Source: a virus. Taken from it: a DNA stretch of 64,000 bases. The stretch lies in IMG/VR virus record IMGVR_UViG_3300020473_000013, positions 1 through 64,000 of that record. One strand, given 5' to 3'. Below the pieces are notes generated by a model that worked only from the letters and a program-made list of their open reading frames with translations, was not told where the DNA came from and made no database searches. Shown here piece after piece: positions 24,605 to 31,607 of this stretch (positions within the stretch are counted from its first letter, which is position 1; every line of letters starts with the position of its first letter). A program made the position numbers and the translations under genes.

Positions 24605-25669
24605 CTATAGTCGCGTGATTATCACCTTACCGTGGCCAGGGTTGGCTCCCGTCTGGTTCGTTTGATTACTGCCGGAGTTATAACTACCACCACCTCCACC
24701 TAACTGGTGGTTCGCTCCTGCACCTCCAGAGTACCCGCCACCTCCTGCTCCGCCTCCGGAACTACCGTGCGTAGCTCCGCCTCCTCCAAAGCCTCCATCC
24801 GCAGGACCTTGATAGCTGAGGCCGTAACTCCTATAGATTGTCTGTCCTCCTAGTCCGCCATATCGGAAGGCTCTGGGGCCAGGAGATTTTGTATAGTTGC
24901 TGTGAGAGGAATTTCCGTAAAATCCAGCCCCTGGCTCACCACCCTTGGTATCGTTTAGCGATCCTGCAGCGCCTCCAGACCCTCCTCGACCAAAACCCGA
25001 CGGGCTAGAGTCCCCACCCTTGGTTGAGTTCAATCCGTGCTGTCCGTTTCTAGCTGACCGGCTGGAGTTATCCATACCTCCGCCCCCTCCAGCTATAATC
25101 AAAGGCGAAGAATTGCCGGGGCTTGACCCTATCGCAACGAACGTGCCTCCTCCGCCCGCTGCGGAGTTGTGGTCAGACCGTTCGTAGTCTCCGTCCCCTC
25201 CTCTTTGTCCTACGAGAAGAAGCAATGTGTCTCCTTCCTCTAGCTGAAAATCGCCGGCCATCTTGGCGCCAAGTCCCCCTGTTCGGAGTCCGGACCCTGT
25301 CATCCCTGCTCCACCTTGAGCTCCGCAAACTTCTATCCTATACATGCCTGTGATAGGCACTGTCCAGTATTGGATGCCTCCTTCTACCTTAAAAAGCGAA
25401 GTGTCGTCTACCCAATCCACGCCCGCGTAAGCATTCCTACATTGAGTAAGAGAGGGTCCTGTGCGACCTGAGGCCCCAGCAGCAGTGAACATGTGGTAAT
25501 CGAAGTTGTACAGACCGCGTAAAGGAAGCGGTACCCACGCGTCACCGCGCCCCACACCCAGACCATTCTGCCCGACGCCGAGTTGGTTGTTTTTCACACT
25601 GACCGTCTTACTCGGAATGGTTAAACTTCTCAGGCTCCCTCCTACCAACTTTACCCTATCGTGTTCCAT
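24605..25669 (-). CDS. Fibre-array protein: docking module plus ALK/LTK-type glycine-rich head
   Basis: A 354-residue protein. The start at 25669 is chosen because the docking module begins there (K-L-V-G-G-S-L-R-S-L). Head: F-D-Y-H-M-F-T-A-A-G, G-P-S-L-T-Q-C-R-N-A-Y, G-I-Q-Y-W-T-V-P, Y-R-I-E-V-C-G-A-Q-G-G, L-L-L-L-V-G-Q and P-L-I-I-A-G-G-G-G-G. Of the four such proteins this is the closest to the animal ALK/LTK domain pattern, including G-P-S-L-T-Q-C. The ribosome site is weak. Confidence 0.75.
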   Translation of the reverse strand: MEHDRVKLVGGSLRSLTIPSKTVSVKNNQLGVGQNGLGVGRGDAWVPLPLRGLYNFDYHMFTAAGASGRTGPSLTQCRNAYAGVDWVDDTSLFKVEGGIQYWTVPITGMYRIEVCGAQGGAGMTGSGLRTGGLGAKMAGDFQLEEGDTLLLLVGQRGGDGDYERSDHNSAAGGGGTFVAIGSSPGNSSPLIIAGGGGGMDNSSRSARNGQHGLNSTKGGDSSPSGFGRGGSGGAAGSLNDTKGGEPGAGFYGNSSHSNYTKSPGPRAFRYGGLGGQTIYRSYGLSYQGPADGGFGGGGATHGSSGGGAGGGGYSGGAGANHQLGGGGGSYNSGSNQTNQTGANPGHGKVIITRL

Positions 25670-25680
25670 AGTAACGATCT

Positions 25681-26661
25681 CTACATATTTTCGTGAACGA
25701 AAAACACCTTTCCTGTCAAGGGGTTGCGTACTAACGCGGGCCATCCTATGCGTTCACTCAGTTTATCAGAGGATTCGCCCCATTGTCCGTTGGCTCCACT
25801 AACCAGCCTGTTACTCTCCATACTAAAGAGGCGCTGGGCCGAGTCAGGTTGTTGTACATTCAAGTAGGTCGATCCGCTCTGACTGTACGTATAAAATCCG
25901 TAGCGAGCCTTTCCTGCGAACATAGATAGCTCGGGATGCTCGCCCAAATCCAATGTCAGAGGACCTAATTCAGCACTCGTATTGTACTGAGTGGCGGTCA
26001 CGGTGAAAAGGTTGCCTTGTCGAACAATACGAACGTCAGACCACCTTCCAGACCATCTGGAATATGTGGAAGCATTGATGCCTGCAAGCTCAGTACGCCC
26101 GCTGCTCACCGCCGGATTATAATACGATAGAGCGAACGAACTTCCAGGGATACCTCCTTGGTGCCGAGTAACTAGCAGCATGTGCGGGTTACCGTCAACG
26201 ATGACGGCAGCCATTACCAGGCCTATCATGTCGTCGTCGCTGTTATTCGACGTGAGGCGCGCGGAGAACTCATAGGCTTCGTACTGGTACAGGCTTAGGA
26301 TGGCGTTCGGGGTACCTACGTTTGTCGGCATGACAAAAGACCCGATTCCTTCATCGTAATACCAATCGTCCGCGTACCCTCCGTAGTTCGATCCCGCCTC
26401 ATAGAAGGTAGAACCGTGAGTACGCGGCCATGTATCAAACACGGTTTTCAGACCCGGCGCCGGATTATCCGCCATATACTGGTCTAGTTCGGCATCTGAC
26501 TCAAAAACAAACTCATCGAATTGAGGAAGTTCTTGCAAGGGAAAGGAAGCCAAGCGACCGTTGCTAAACGCCAACTTGTTGCCCGCTTGTACGTCGGGAG
26601 GGCTTTGAACAGTGGGCACTTCCATGTTCTCCATTTTTGTACGCGCCTGCTCGATTATCAT
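25681..26661 (-). CDS. Fibre protein: divergent docking module plus concanavalin-like head
   Basis: A 326-residue protein starting at 26661 (GGAGGG upstream, ATGA overlap). The N terminus is a distant version of the array module (M-E-V-P, L-A-F-S-N-G-R-L). The remaining 265 residues, from F-E-S-D-A-E-L-D-Q-Y-M, are homologous to the C-terminal third of the 1096-residue adhesin at 34898: D-D-W-Y-Y-D-E-G-I-G-S-F-V-M-P-T-N, a D-D-M-I-G-L-V strand, Y-T-Y-S-Q-S and a W-P-x-x-V/I-x-N-P end. It resembles a LamG/concanavalin-like sandwich. Confidence 0.7.
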   Translation of the reverse strand: MIIEQARTKMENMEVPTVQSPPDVQAGNKLAFSNGRLASFPLQELPQFDEFVFESDAELDQYMADNPAPGLKTVFDTWPRTHGSTFYEAGSNYGGYADDWYYDEGIGSFVMPTNVGTPNAILSLYQYEAYEFSARLTSNNSDDDMIGLVMAAVIVDGNPHMLLVTRHQGGIPGSSFALSYYNPAVSSGRTELAGINASTYSRWSGRWSDVRIVRQGNLFTVTATQYNTSAELGPLTLDLGEHPELSMFAGKARYGFYTYSQSGSTYLNVQQPDSAQRLFSMESNRLVSGANGQWGESSDKLSERIGWPALVRNPLTGKVFFVHENM

Positions 26662-26855
26662 GTTCCCTCCGGAAGCGGATTGGAGTACATGGACAGTAAC
26701 CACTGCTGGCCGTCATGGACATAGAATCCAGGAGGGTTACCATTCCACTCAACGATCATATAGACCGAGTCGCCCTCCTGTGAACTCTGCGGCAGCGATA
26801 TAACGTTCTTCGCTATCACAGGTCGCGACTGAACTTCTGGAGTATCCACCAACAT
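26658..26855 (-). CDS. Miniprotein: stand-alone docking-like module
   Basis: A 65-residue protein with GAGGAGG before the ATG. It has I-S-L-P, D-S-V-Y-M-I-V and P-P-G-F-Y-V-H-D-G-Q-Q-W-L-L, matching the miniprotein at 23122 and the docking modules of the fibre genes. It is coupled by ATGA to the concanavalin-like fibre gene. It may be a small structural subunit or assembly partner of that fibre. Confidence 0.65.
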   Translation of the reverse strand: MLVDTPEVQSRPVIAKNVISLPQSSQEGDSVYMIVEWNGNPPGFYVHDGQQWLLSMYSNPLPEGT

Positions 26856-26864
26856 ACGGCCTCC

Positions 26865-27035
26865 TCATTGTTCGATGACTTTACGCCACGCGCTATCGTG
26901 ACAGTAGATGCACAGTCCGTAAGAAGCGTGCCGGAATAGTTGACCTATCTCAGGCACGTTAGGGAATAAGTTGCCTTCTTCCACGTCCTCGCGCGGCGCG
27001 TCCGGATTCACGTTATCTAGTCCGTCAAATTGCAT
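26865..27035 (-). CDS. Miniprotein: docking-like module with GLCIYCHDSAW motif
   Basis: A 56-residue gene: M-Q-F-D-G-L at the start, I-G-Q-L-F-R-H, then G-L-C-I-Y-C-H-D-S-A-W-R. It is a clear paralogue of the 58-residue gene at 23327. Both are followed by a second miniprotein and then sit next to a fibre gene, so a two-gene cassette has been duplicated. It overlaps the upstream Cys-rich gene by 19 bases. A GAGG stretch precedes the ATG. Confidence 0.68.
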   Translation of the reverse strand: MQFDGLDNVNPDAPREDVEEGNLFPNVPEIGQLFRHASYGLCIYCHDSAWRKVIEQ

Positions 27036-27193
27036 GCCTCAATCCTCTTACGCTTATACTTGATGCCTGCCCACCTATTACAGCCGCGTCCGCGGTCAGT
27101 TCCTGTTCTGCAATCCAAGGCTGCACACAGCCCGCCCGAAATCATATCGTTCCGCAGCTTAATGAAGTGTCGGCACGAACCGCAATCTTTCAT
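27017..27193 (-). CDS. Small Cys-rich putative zinc-binding protein
   Basis: A 58-residue protein; the ATG at 27193 is chosen since GGGAG precedes it and the longer frame would cross a terminator. Cysteines occur as C-G-S-C-R-H-F at the start, G-L-C and C-R in the middle and G-C-N-R-W near the end, a pattern typical of small zinc-binding folds. A basic stretch (KYKRKRK) follows. It may be regulatory or structural. Confidence 0.6.
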   Translation of the reverse strand: MKDCGSCRHFIKLRNDMISGGLCAALDCRTGTDRGRGCNRWAGIKYKRKRIEACNLTD

Positions 27194-27211
27194 GCTAGGC
27201 TCCCAGAAACT

Positions 27212-27244
27212 AAAAAGGGCACGAGGAGCAAGGCCCCCGCGCCC
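27212..27244 (-). terminator. Strand-specific rho-independent terminator
   Basis: A stem of about 11 pairs (arms near 27217-27227 and 27234-27244) with three G-U pairs in the minus-strand RNA, followed by TTTTT. It lies downstream of the gene ending at 27277 and should end that transcript. Confidence 0.75.
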
Positions 27245-27276
27245 ATAGTCACAGGTTTGGGCCCTGTGCAATCGTC

Positions 27277-27498
27277 TTAGCGCACGGCAGCGACGCCTGT
27301 ACGCGGGGACGAGAAAACGACCTTTACCTGCGTGTTGCTCATCACGATCACGTCCTGAGGAATGATCTTGCGAACCGCACCCTCATAGTCGATATATACA
27401 TCGACAGCAGGAGCATTGGTCCCCAGGTTGTGATTGATGATCCACTCCGCTGCCGCGATGGCCTGCGTGTGGTTGTGGGTGTATACTCCGATAGGCAT
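27277..27498 (-). CDS. Single HNLG beta-module fibre protein
   Basis: A 73-residue protein consisting of one copy of a beta-sandwich module found in many phage tail fibres: W-I-I-N-H-N-L-G, then V-D-V-Y-I-D, I-I-P-Q-D-V and V-V-F-S-S-P-R-T-G-V-A. The same module occurs twice in the next gene upstream and once at the C termini of the proteins at 28185 and 32543. It is probably a small fibre component or cap. Confidence 0.65.
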   Translation of the reverse strand: MPIGVYTHNHTQAIAAAEWIINHNLGTNAPAVDVYIDYEGAVRKIIPQDVIVMSNTQVKVVFSSPRTGVAAVR

Positions 27499-27510
27499 AT
27501 CAGGCCCTCC

Positions 27511-28110
27511 TTATACGGCGCGGACGTAGCCGGTGCGGGCGGCGCTGAACGTGACCTCGGCAGTGTTGGCGTCCAGATGAGTGATGGACTGCGGCTGGAC
27601 TTCCTGGTTGCCGATGAACACGCGGAGCAACGGCTCGTAACCCAGCATGTGACTCACGGTCCAGGTAGTAGACGCTTCGGTGAACTCCTGCTCGAAAGCA
27701 TAGTCTGCACGCGGCGAGCCATCCTGGTTACCGATCATCAGAACGGCGCGGCCGGCCTGCTGCTCGGAGAACGTGATGATGGTCTGGTTGTGCAGGTACT
27801 CCACATCATCCGGGATGACGTGCTTGCCGTCCGCACCCACAACCTGCACGATCACAGCGGAAGCATTGAGGTTGTGGTCGATGGTCCACGTCATCTGAGC
27901 GACGGGTTGGTCGTGGATGAAAGTGTTGAGAGGTGCTGTCAGCGGGGCCCAGATGGGAAGGCCTGCGTCGAGCTCCAGACACACCATGACGCGCTGTGCC
28001 TTGAAGATCAGTTGGCCCACCTTCGGGCTCTCGGGGAATTGCTCCACCTGATCCAGCACAGGGTTGAGAAGCAGGTTGCTCCCCAAGTCGAGATTGCCTT
28101 TGAGTTTCAT
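27511..28110 (-). CDS. Fibre protein with two HNLG modules
   Basis: A 199-residue protein. The start at 28110 follows GGAGATAA. N terminus: an array-like module (G-N-L-D-L, F-P-E-S-P-K-V-G-Q-L-I-F, I-W-A-P-L). Then there are two HNLG beta-modules: W-T-I-D-H-N-L ... V-I-P-D-D-V and W-T-V-S-H-M-L-G ... V-T-F-S-A-A-R-T-G. It shows how the docking module can be joined to yet another fold, linking this gene to the array at 11.7-26.7 kb. Confidence 0.68.
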   Translation of the reverse strand: MKLKGNLDLGSNLLLNPVLDQVEQFPESPKVGQLIFKAQRVMVCLELDAGLPIWAPLTAPLNTFIHDQPVAQMTWTIDHNLNASAVIVQVVGADGKHVIPDDVEYLHNQTIITFSEQQAGRAVLMIGNQDGSPRADYAFEQEFTEASTTWTVSHMLGYEPLLRVFIGNQEVQPQSITHLDANTAEVTFSAARTGYVRAV

Positions 28111-28139
28111 CGTTATCTCCGATCTGTTGGAAGTGCGCG

Positions 28140-28165
28140 AAAGCGGCCCCGTCAAGGACCGCCTT
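28140..28165 (-). terminator. Possible weak terminator hairpin
   Basis: A 10-bp stem (28140-28149 with 28156-28165), two G-U pairs in minus-strand RNA, but only three T residues after it. It lies between the large fibre gene and the double-HNLG gene, so it may reduce rather than stop transcription. Confidence 0.35.
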
Positions 28166-28184
28166 CTGTTAGATCAGCCTGCCA

Positions 28185-29894
28185 TTACGCGGCGGCTTTC
28201 AGACCGGTGACGATGACGCGGCACAGCTCCGACTGAGTGAAGGTCACGGCCAGGCTGTTGGCGTCGGTGTAGGTGATGCTCTCAGGGATGATCACCTCAT
28301 CGTTCTCGTCCACGACCTGCACCTGCACGTACTTGTTACCCATGTTGTGAGTAACGGTGTGAGAAGCGGCCGCGGCGCCGGTACCGTCGTACACGAAGTA
28401 GCCGTCCTGCAGGCGAGTCTCCACATCGGAAACGGCCTGATCGCGAGTGGCCAGAGCACCATCGAGGTGACCCTTGGACACAGCCACGGTAGCGGCAGAT
28501 GCGGACTGGTCGCTGCTGCTCAGGCGCAGCTCGCCGGTCATAGCCTCAGCGCCGTCACGGCCCAGGAAGGTATTGCGCAGCTCTGCGAGGTCAGCGCTCA
28601 CGCCGGTGCCGTCGACCACGATGCCGCTGTTAGCCGGAGTCTGAACAGACAGCGCAGTGCCGTCACCGCCCAGTAGACCGTTACCTGCAACGCTGCCGTT
28701 CAGTTGAGCTTCGGTGATACCGGAAGCCTTGACGCGAACGCCGGACGCTGAGGTCTCGACGGTGCTGTCGTCGGCCTTGACGTGGAGCTGGGCAGCGGTG
28801 CCGGTGCTCGGAGTCACGCCGTCTTCGGACAGCATCAGGCCGCCTTCGGTACGCAGGTCGACGCCGACTTCGTTGGTCGGGAGCTGACCGATACCTGCAC
28901 CCAGCAGGACGCTGACGACGTTGGACTCAGTGTCCTTCTCCAGACCGACACCAGCAGAGAAGCCGCTCAGGCCGCCGAAGTCATCCCAGGATACACCAGT
29001 CCAGTACTGGAAGTTGGCGATTGCCACGTTCCACGCCAGCACGCCCTGACCCTGAACGGACACGTCGTAGGCGACCACGAACTCGGCACCGTCATATTCC
29101 ACGATGTCGTTGTTCTCGACACCAGCGATGGTACCGAAGTTGGCGTGCAGGGCAGCCGCGTCTTCGATGATGTAGCGATCACCTTCAGACGGGGCAGCGC
29201 CCGGGTCCAGAGAAGCATCGACCTGCTTGTCGAGTACGTCCGGCTGGAAGTCGAGACCGGCCAGAGCGTTATCCAGGTCGATCTTACGCGCGGCGTCGTT
29301 AGCATTGACCGGGCTGCCCAGACCAGTGACGACATTGCCGCCCATGGCCAGGTTGCCGCCCATGGAATCGCCGGCCTTGTTCACCGGAGTGTATCCAAGA
29401 TCGGACTGCTTGGCATCGAGCTGTTCTTGGATGTTTGAGGTTGTACCGATCAGGTACTCAGCCTCGGCAGCAGTGGCGCTGGTGGTGGCAGTGATCTTGC
29501 CGCTGGCGTCAGTCACGACGATACGCTGGGTATCGAGGTCAGAAGAAGCGACAGTAGAGGCAGCACCTGTGATGGTGTCCTGCTTGCTGCCGAGCGCCGT
29601 TTCCAGATGACCCTTGGAAATAGCGGCTGTCTGGGCGCTAGCGCTCTGATCAGTACCGCTCAGCTCCAGGTCACCAGTCATCGGAGTAGAGCCGTCGAGC
29701 TTCAAGAACTCGGACAGGTCACCGCCACCAGAAGCCACGTTCTGGATGGTGGTACCGTCGTAGTATTTCAGAGCACCTTCAGTGGTGTTGAACCACATAC
29801 GGCCGATAGTCGGGGATGCGGGGTCTTCCGCAAGCTGCTCGACCTTCAGGTTCTTGATAAGGCCGACAACATTAAGGTTACCGTTAACACGCAT
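28185..29894 (-). CDS. Tail fibre protein
   Basis: A 569-residue protein with classic tail-fibre features. The N terminus is G-L-I-K-N-L ... P-T-I-G-R-M-W-F-N-T then L-K-Y-Y-D-G. Two copies of a D-G-x-x-x-M-T-G-x-L-x-L segment follow (about residues 67-80 and 450-465), each with S-D/T-Q-S-A-S-A and a K-G-H-L helix. A central part resembles DUF2793 (E-G-D-R-Y-I-I ... Y-W-T-G-V-S-W, about 235-315), and one HNLG module lies at the C terminus. It is probably a trimeric fibre. AGGAG precedes the ATG; a promoter-like motif lies 44 bases upstream. Confidence 0.8.
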   Translation of the reverse strand: MRVNGNLNVVGLIKNLKVEQLAEDPASPTIGRMWFNTTEGALKYYDGTTIQNVASGGGDLSEFLKLDGSTPMTGDLELSGTDQSASAQTAAISKGHLETALGSKQDTITGAASTVASSDLDTQRIVVTDASGKITATTSATAAEAEYLIGTTSNIQEQLDAKQSDLGYTPVNKAGDSMGGNLAMGGNVVTGLGSPVNANDAARKIDLDNALAGLDFQPDVLDKQVDASLDPGAAPSEGDRYIIEDAAALHANFGTIAGVENNDIVEYDGAEFVVAYDVSVQGQGVLAWNVAIANFQYWTGVSWDDFGGLSGFSAGVGLEKDTESNVVSVLLGAGIGQLPTNEVGVDLRTEGGLMLSEDGVTPSTGTAAQLHVKADDSTVETSASGVRVKASGITEAQLNGSVAGNGLLGGDGTALSVQTPANSGIVVDGTGVSADLAELRNTFLGRDGAEAMTGELRLSSSDQSASAATVAVSKGHLDGALATRDQAVSDVETRLQDGYFVYDGTGAAAASHTVTHNMGNKYVQVQVVDENDEVIIPESITYTDANSLAVTFTQSELCRVIVTGLKAAA

Positions 29895-29937
29895 AGTGTT
29901 TCTCCTACATAGTGAGGGTTACTGCGAGGGCGCAGTA

Positions 29938-29944
29938 CAAATTA
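29938..29944 (-). promoter_or_regulatory. Candidate phage promoter motif (TAATTTG)
   Basis: A minus-strand TAATTTG 44 bases upstream of the tail fibre start. A hairpin (ACTGCG/CGCAGT), CCCTCAC and TAGGAG follow. The same arrangement occurs at 10496, which supports a shared promoter and leader design. Confidence 0.45.
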
Positions 29945-29955
29945 CTTTCATCTTT

Positions 29956-30750
29956 CTACGAGGTGGAGTGAGGTCGGATTTTTTCCACACTTTCCACGCA
30001 TTGGAGGCCGGCCAGATACACGCTCAACTCCTCGAACGATTCGTCCCGAGCATCCTCTATCGAAGCCTTTGAGGTGTAGTCGCGCACTACGATCTGGAAC
30101 CGTTTTCGACGGTCCAGAATGTTATCCACGTAATACTCCAGACGTTCGATCTCAGGATGTGCGTCACAGGACTGGCCATACCTGATCGTCGTGTCGTCCA
30201 TGTAGAGCGTCATCTTTTCGGGCTGTGCCCGATTGGTGGACATCTGCTCGCGAGCAATGTCCGATCCTAAAAGAGTGTCCAGCTCGTACATCTCGAACAG
30301 CGACGAGTTTAGATACTCCACCAGACACTCTGTGGCGTAAGGGAACGCGATAATCTGCGACATCCCCTCAACACTTCGGAGCGCCTCCTGCACAGACAGA
30401 GCCGCCTGCCTATGAATATGATTCCAGTGTCGAACAAATCCTGGGTCGAACACGTCGGTGTGCTCCTCCAGAATTTCGTTTATGTCCAGTGACACAGAAT
30501 CCAAGAAGCTGAGCATCTGGTCCAGATCATCCCCTGATACTTCCGACTTGTTCAAAAGCAGCGGCTCCGCGAACGACAACCAGTCCGCGTGCTTGTTGAA
30601 CATTAGGAGAATGATCTCCTTAGCCGTTTCGCTGAATCCGTTAGCAGGCAGCACCAGTTCATTGAGAATGAAAGCCTTGGAGTTATAATACCCCTCCAAG
30701 GCCTTACTGGCAGCGGACCGATAACGAATGTTGTTTCTAACAAACTCCAT
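29956..30750 (-). CDS. Hypothetical helical protein of the envelope cassette
   Basis: A 264-residue soluble-looking protein, mostly helical, acidic, with no signal peptide, membrane span or known motif. Its start overlaps the stop of the coiled-coil membrane protein as TAATG, so the two are translationally coupled. Unlike its neighbours in the fibre block it lacks beta-repeat patterns. It is possibly the cytoplasmic partner of the membrane proteins upstream. Function unknown. Confidence 0.6.
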   Translation of the reverse strand: MEFVRNNIRYRSAASKALEGYYNSKAFILNELVLPANGFSETAKEIILLMFNKHADWLSFAEPLLLNKSEVSGDDLDQMLSFLDSVSLDINEILEEHTDVFDPGFVRHWNHIHRQAALSVQEALRSVEGMSQIIAFPYATECLVEYLNSSLFEMYELDTLLGSDIAREQMSTNRAQPEKMTLYMDDTTIRYGQSCDAHPEIERLEYYVDNILDRRKRFQIVVRDYTSKASIEDARDESFEELSVYLAGLQCVESVEKIRPHSTS

Positions 30751-31316
30751 TATCCAATCCCCCGATTCCTATCCTGGAGCTGCCCCATACCAAGCAGGGC
30801 TCCAAGAATTTGGCTTTGCTTCTCATTGATGTTGCTCATAGTTCGTGTGACCTCTACCAGCACTCTGTTGATAGACTCGTCACGAGCTTTGGCCCCAGCC
30901 ACAAAAGATTGAACCCCTTCGTTCAACTTCTGCAACGAAGCACTTAGGTTTTCCATCTGATGTTGGAGGTTTTCGTTGTCTTTGCCAAAGGTGACGTGAT
31001 TAGAGCGGAATTCGGAGATAAGCTCCGCGACCTCATGGATTTTACCGTTTCGGTCGGTTGCTCCCTCCAGCATGGCTTCCTTTAGTGTGTTAATAGCCTG
31101 TTCGAGGTATTCGAGTTGCTCGGAGATACCTTCCGAATCTCCTTCGTTAAGCTCCTCGATCTTCGATTCAAGCTCCTGATTACGGGCCTTTAGCTTCCTG
31201 TGTTCTTCCATGAGAGGAATCACGAAGAAGTAGTACCCTAAAATGGCAGCCACCCCGATAACTACCGCCAAAGAAGTCGGCAACGGGTTGGCGAGTAAAG
31301 CTGCTACAATGTTCAT
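30750..31316 (-). CDS. Membrane-anchored coiled-coil protein
   Basis: A 188-residue protein with one N-terminal transmembrane segment (about residues 12-34) and a long predicted coiled coil (about 36-175) rich in Glu, Leu and Gln heptads. There is no signal cleavage site. The layout fits an inner-membrane protein with a cytoplasmic or periplasmic rod. It lies in a four-gene run with a binding-protein-like gene and a small anchored protein; no fibre-type features. Confidence 0.65.
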   Translation of the reverse strand: MNIVAALLANPLPTSLAVVIGVAAILGYYFFVIPLMEEHRKLKARNQELESKIEELNEGDSEGISEQLEYLEQAINTLKEAMLEGATDRNGKIHEVAELISEFRSNHVTFGKDNENLQHQMENLSASLQKLNEGVQSFVAGAKARDESINRVLVEVTRTMSNINEKQSQILGALLGMGQLQDRNRGIG

Positions 31317-31325
31317 TTTGGGCCC

Positions 31326-31607
31326 CTATCTGCACTCTGCGTCTGTCGGTTCCACTCGGACGATCCGCTTCTGGGTATCCGCAGGATCGACAGTGATCAA
31401 CACCTTCGATACGGAGGGGTTGATGTAGGTACATTCTTCACCTACTCTATTATCATCGACGCATACAGCGCTTACGCACTGCAAAGCCTCCTGTACCACG
31501 ATCTCCTTTTCTGCCGCGTTGTATCGCAGCACGGCTGGCACCACCGCTGCACCTACCAGAATTACTAGGAGCAGGAGTAGCATACCACGAGCGATTTTAG
31601 TGTTCAT
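31326..31607 (-). CDS. Small membrane-anchored protein with four cysteines
   Basis: A 93-residue protein with an N-terminal hydrophobic segment (about residues 8-27) and an exported-looking domain of about 60 residues containing four Cys (two in C-V-S-A-V-C, one each in E-E-C and the C-terminal E-C-R), suggesting disulfides in the periplasm. GTAGGAG precedes the ATG. It overlaps the upstream gene by 11 bases, so the two are co-expressed. Confidence 0.62.
   Translation of the reverse strand: MNTKIARGMLLLLLVILVGAAVVPAVLRYNAAEKEIVVQEALQCVSAVCVDDNRVGEECTYINPSVSKVLITVDPADTQKRIVRVEPTDAECR

Noticed and set aside
30000-30750. Tail fibre function for the gene at 29956
   Set aside because: It lacks beta-repeat, docking or coiled-coil shaft features and is coupled to a membrane protein, so it is placed in the envelope cassette as unknown.
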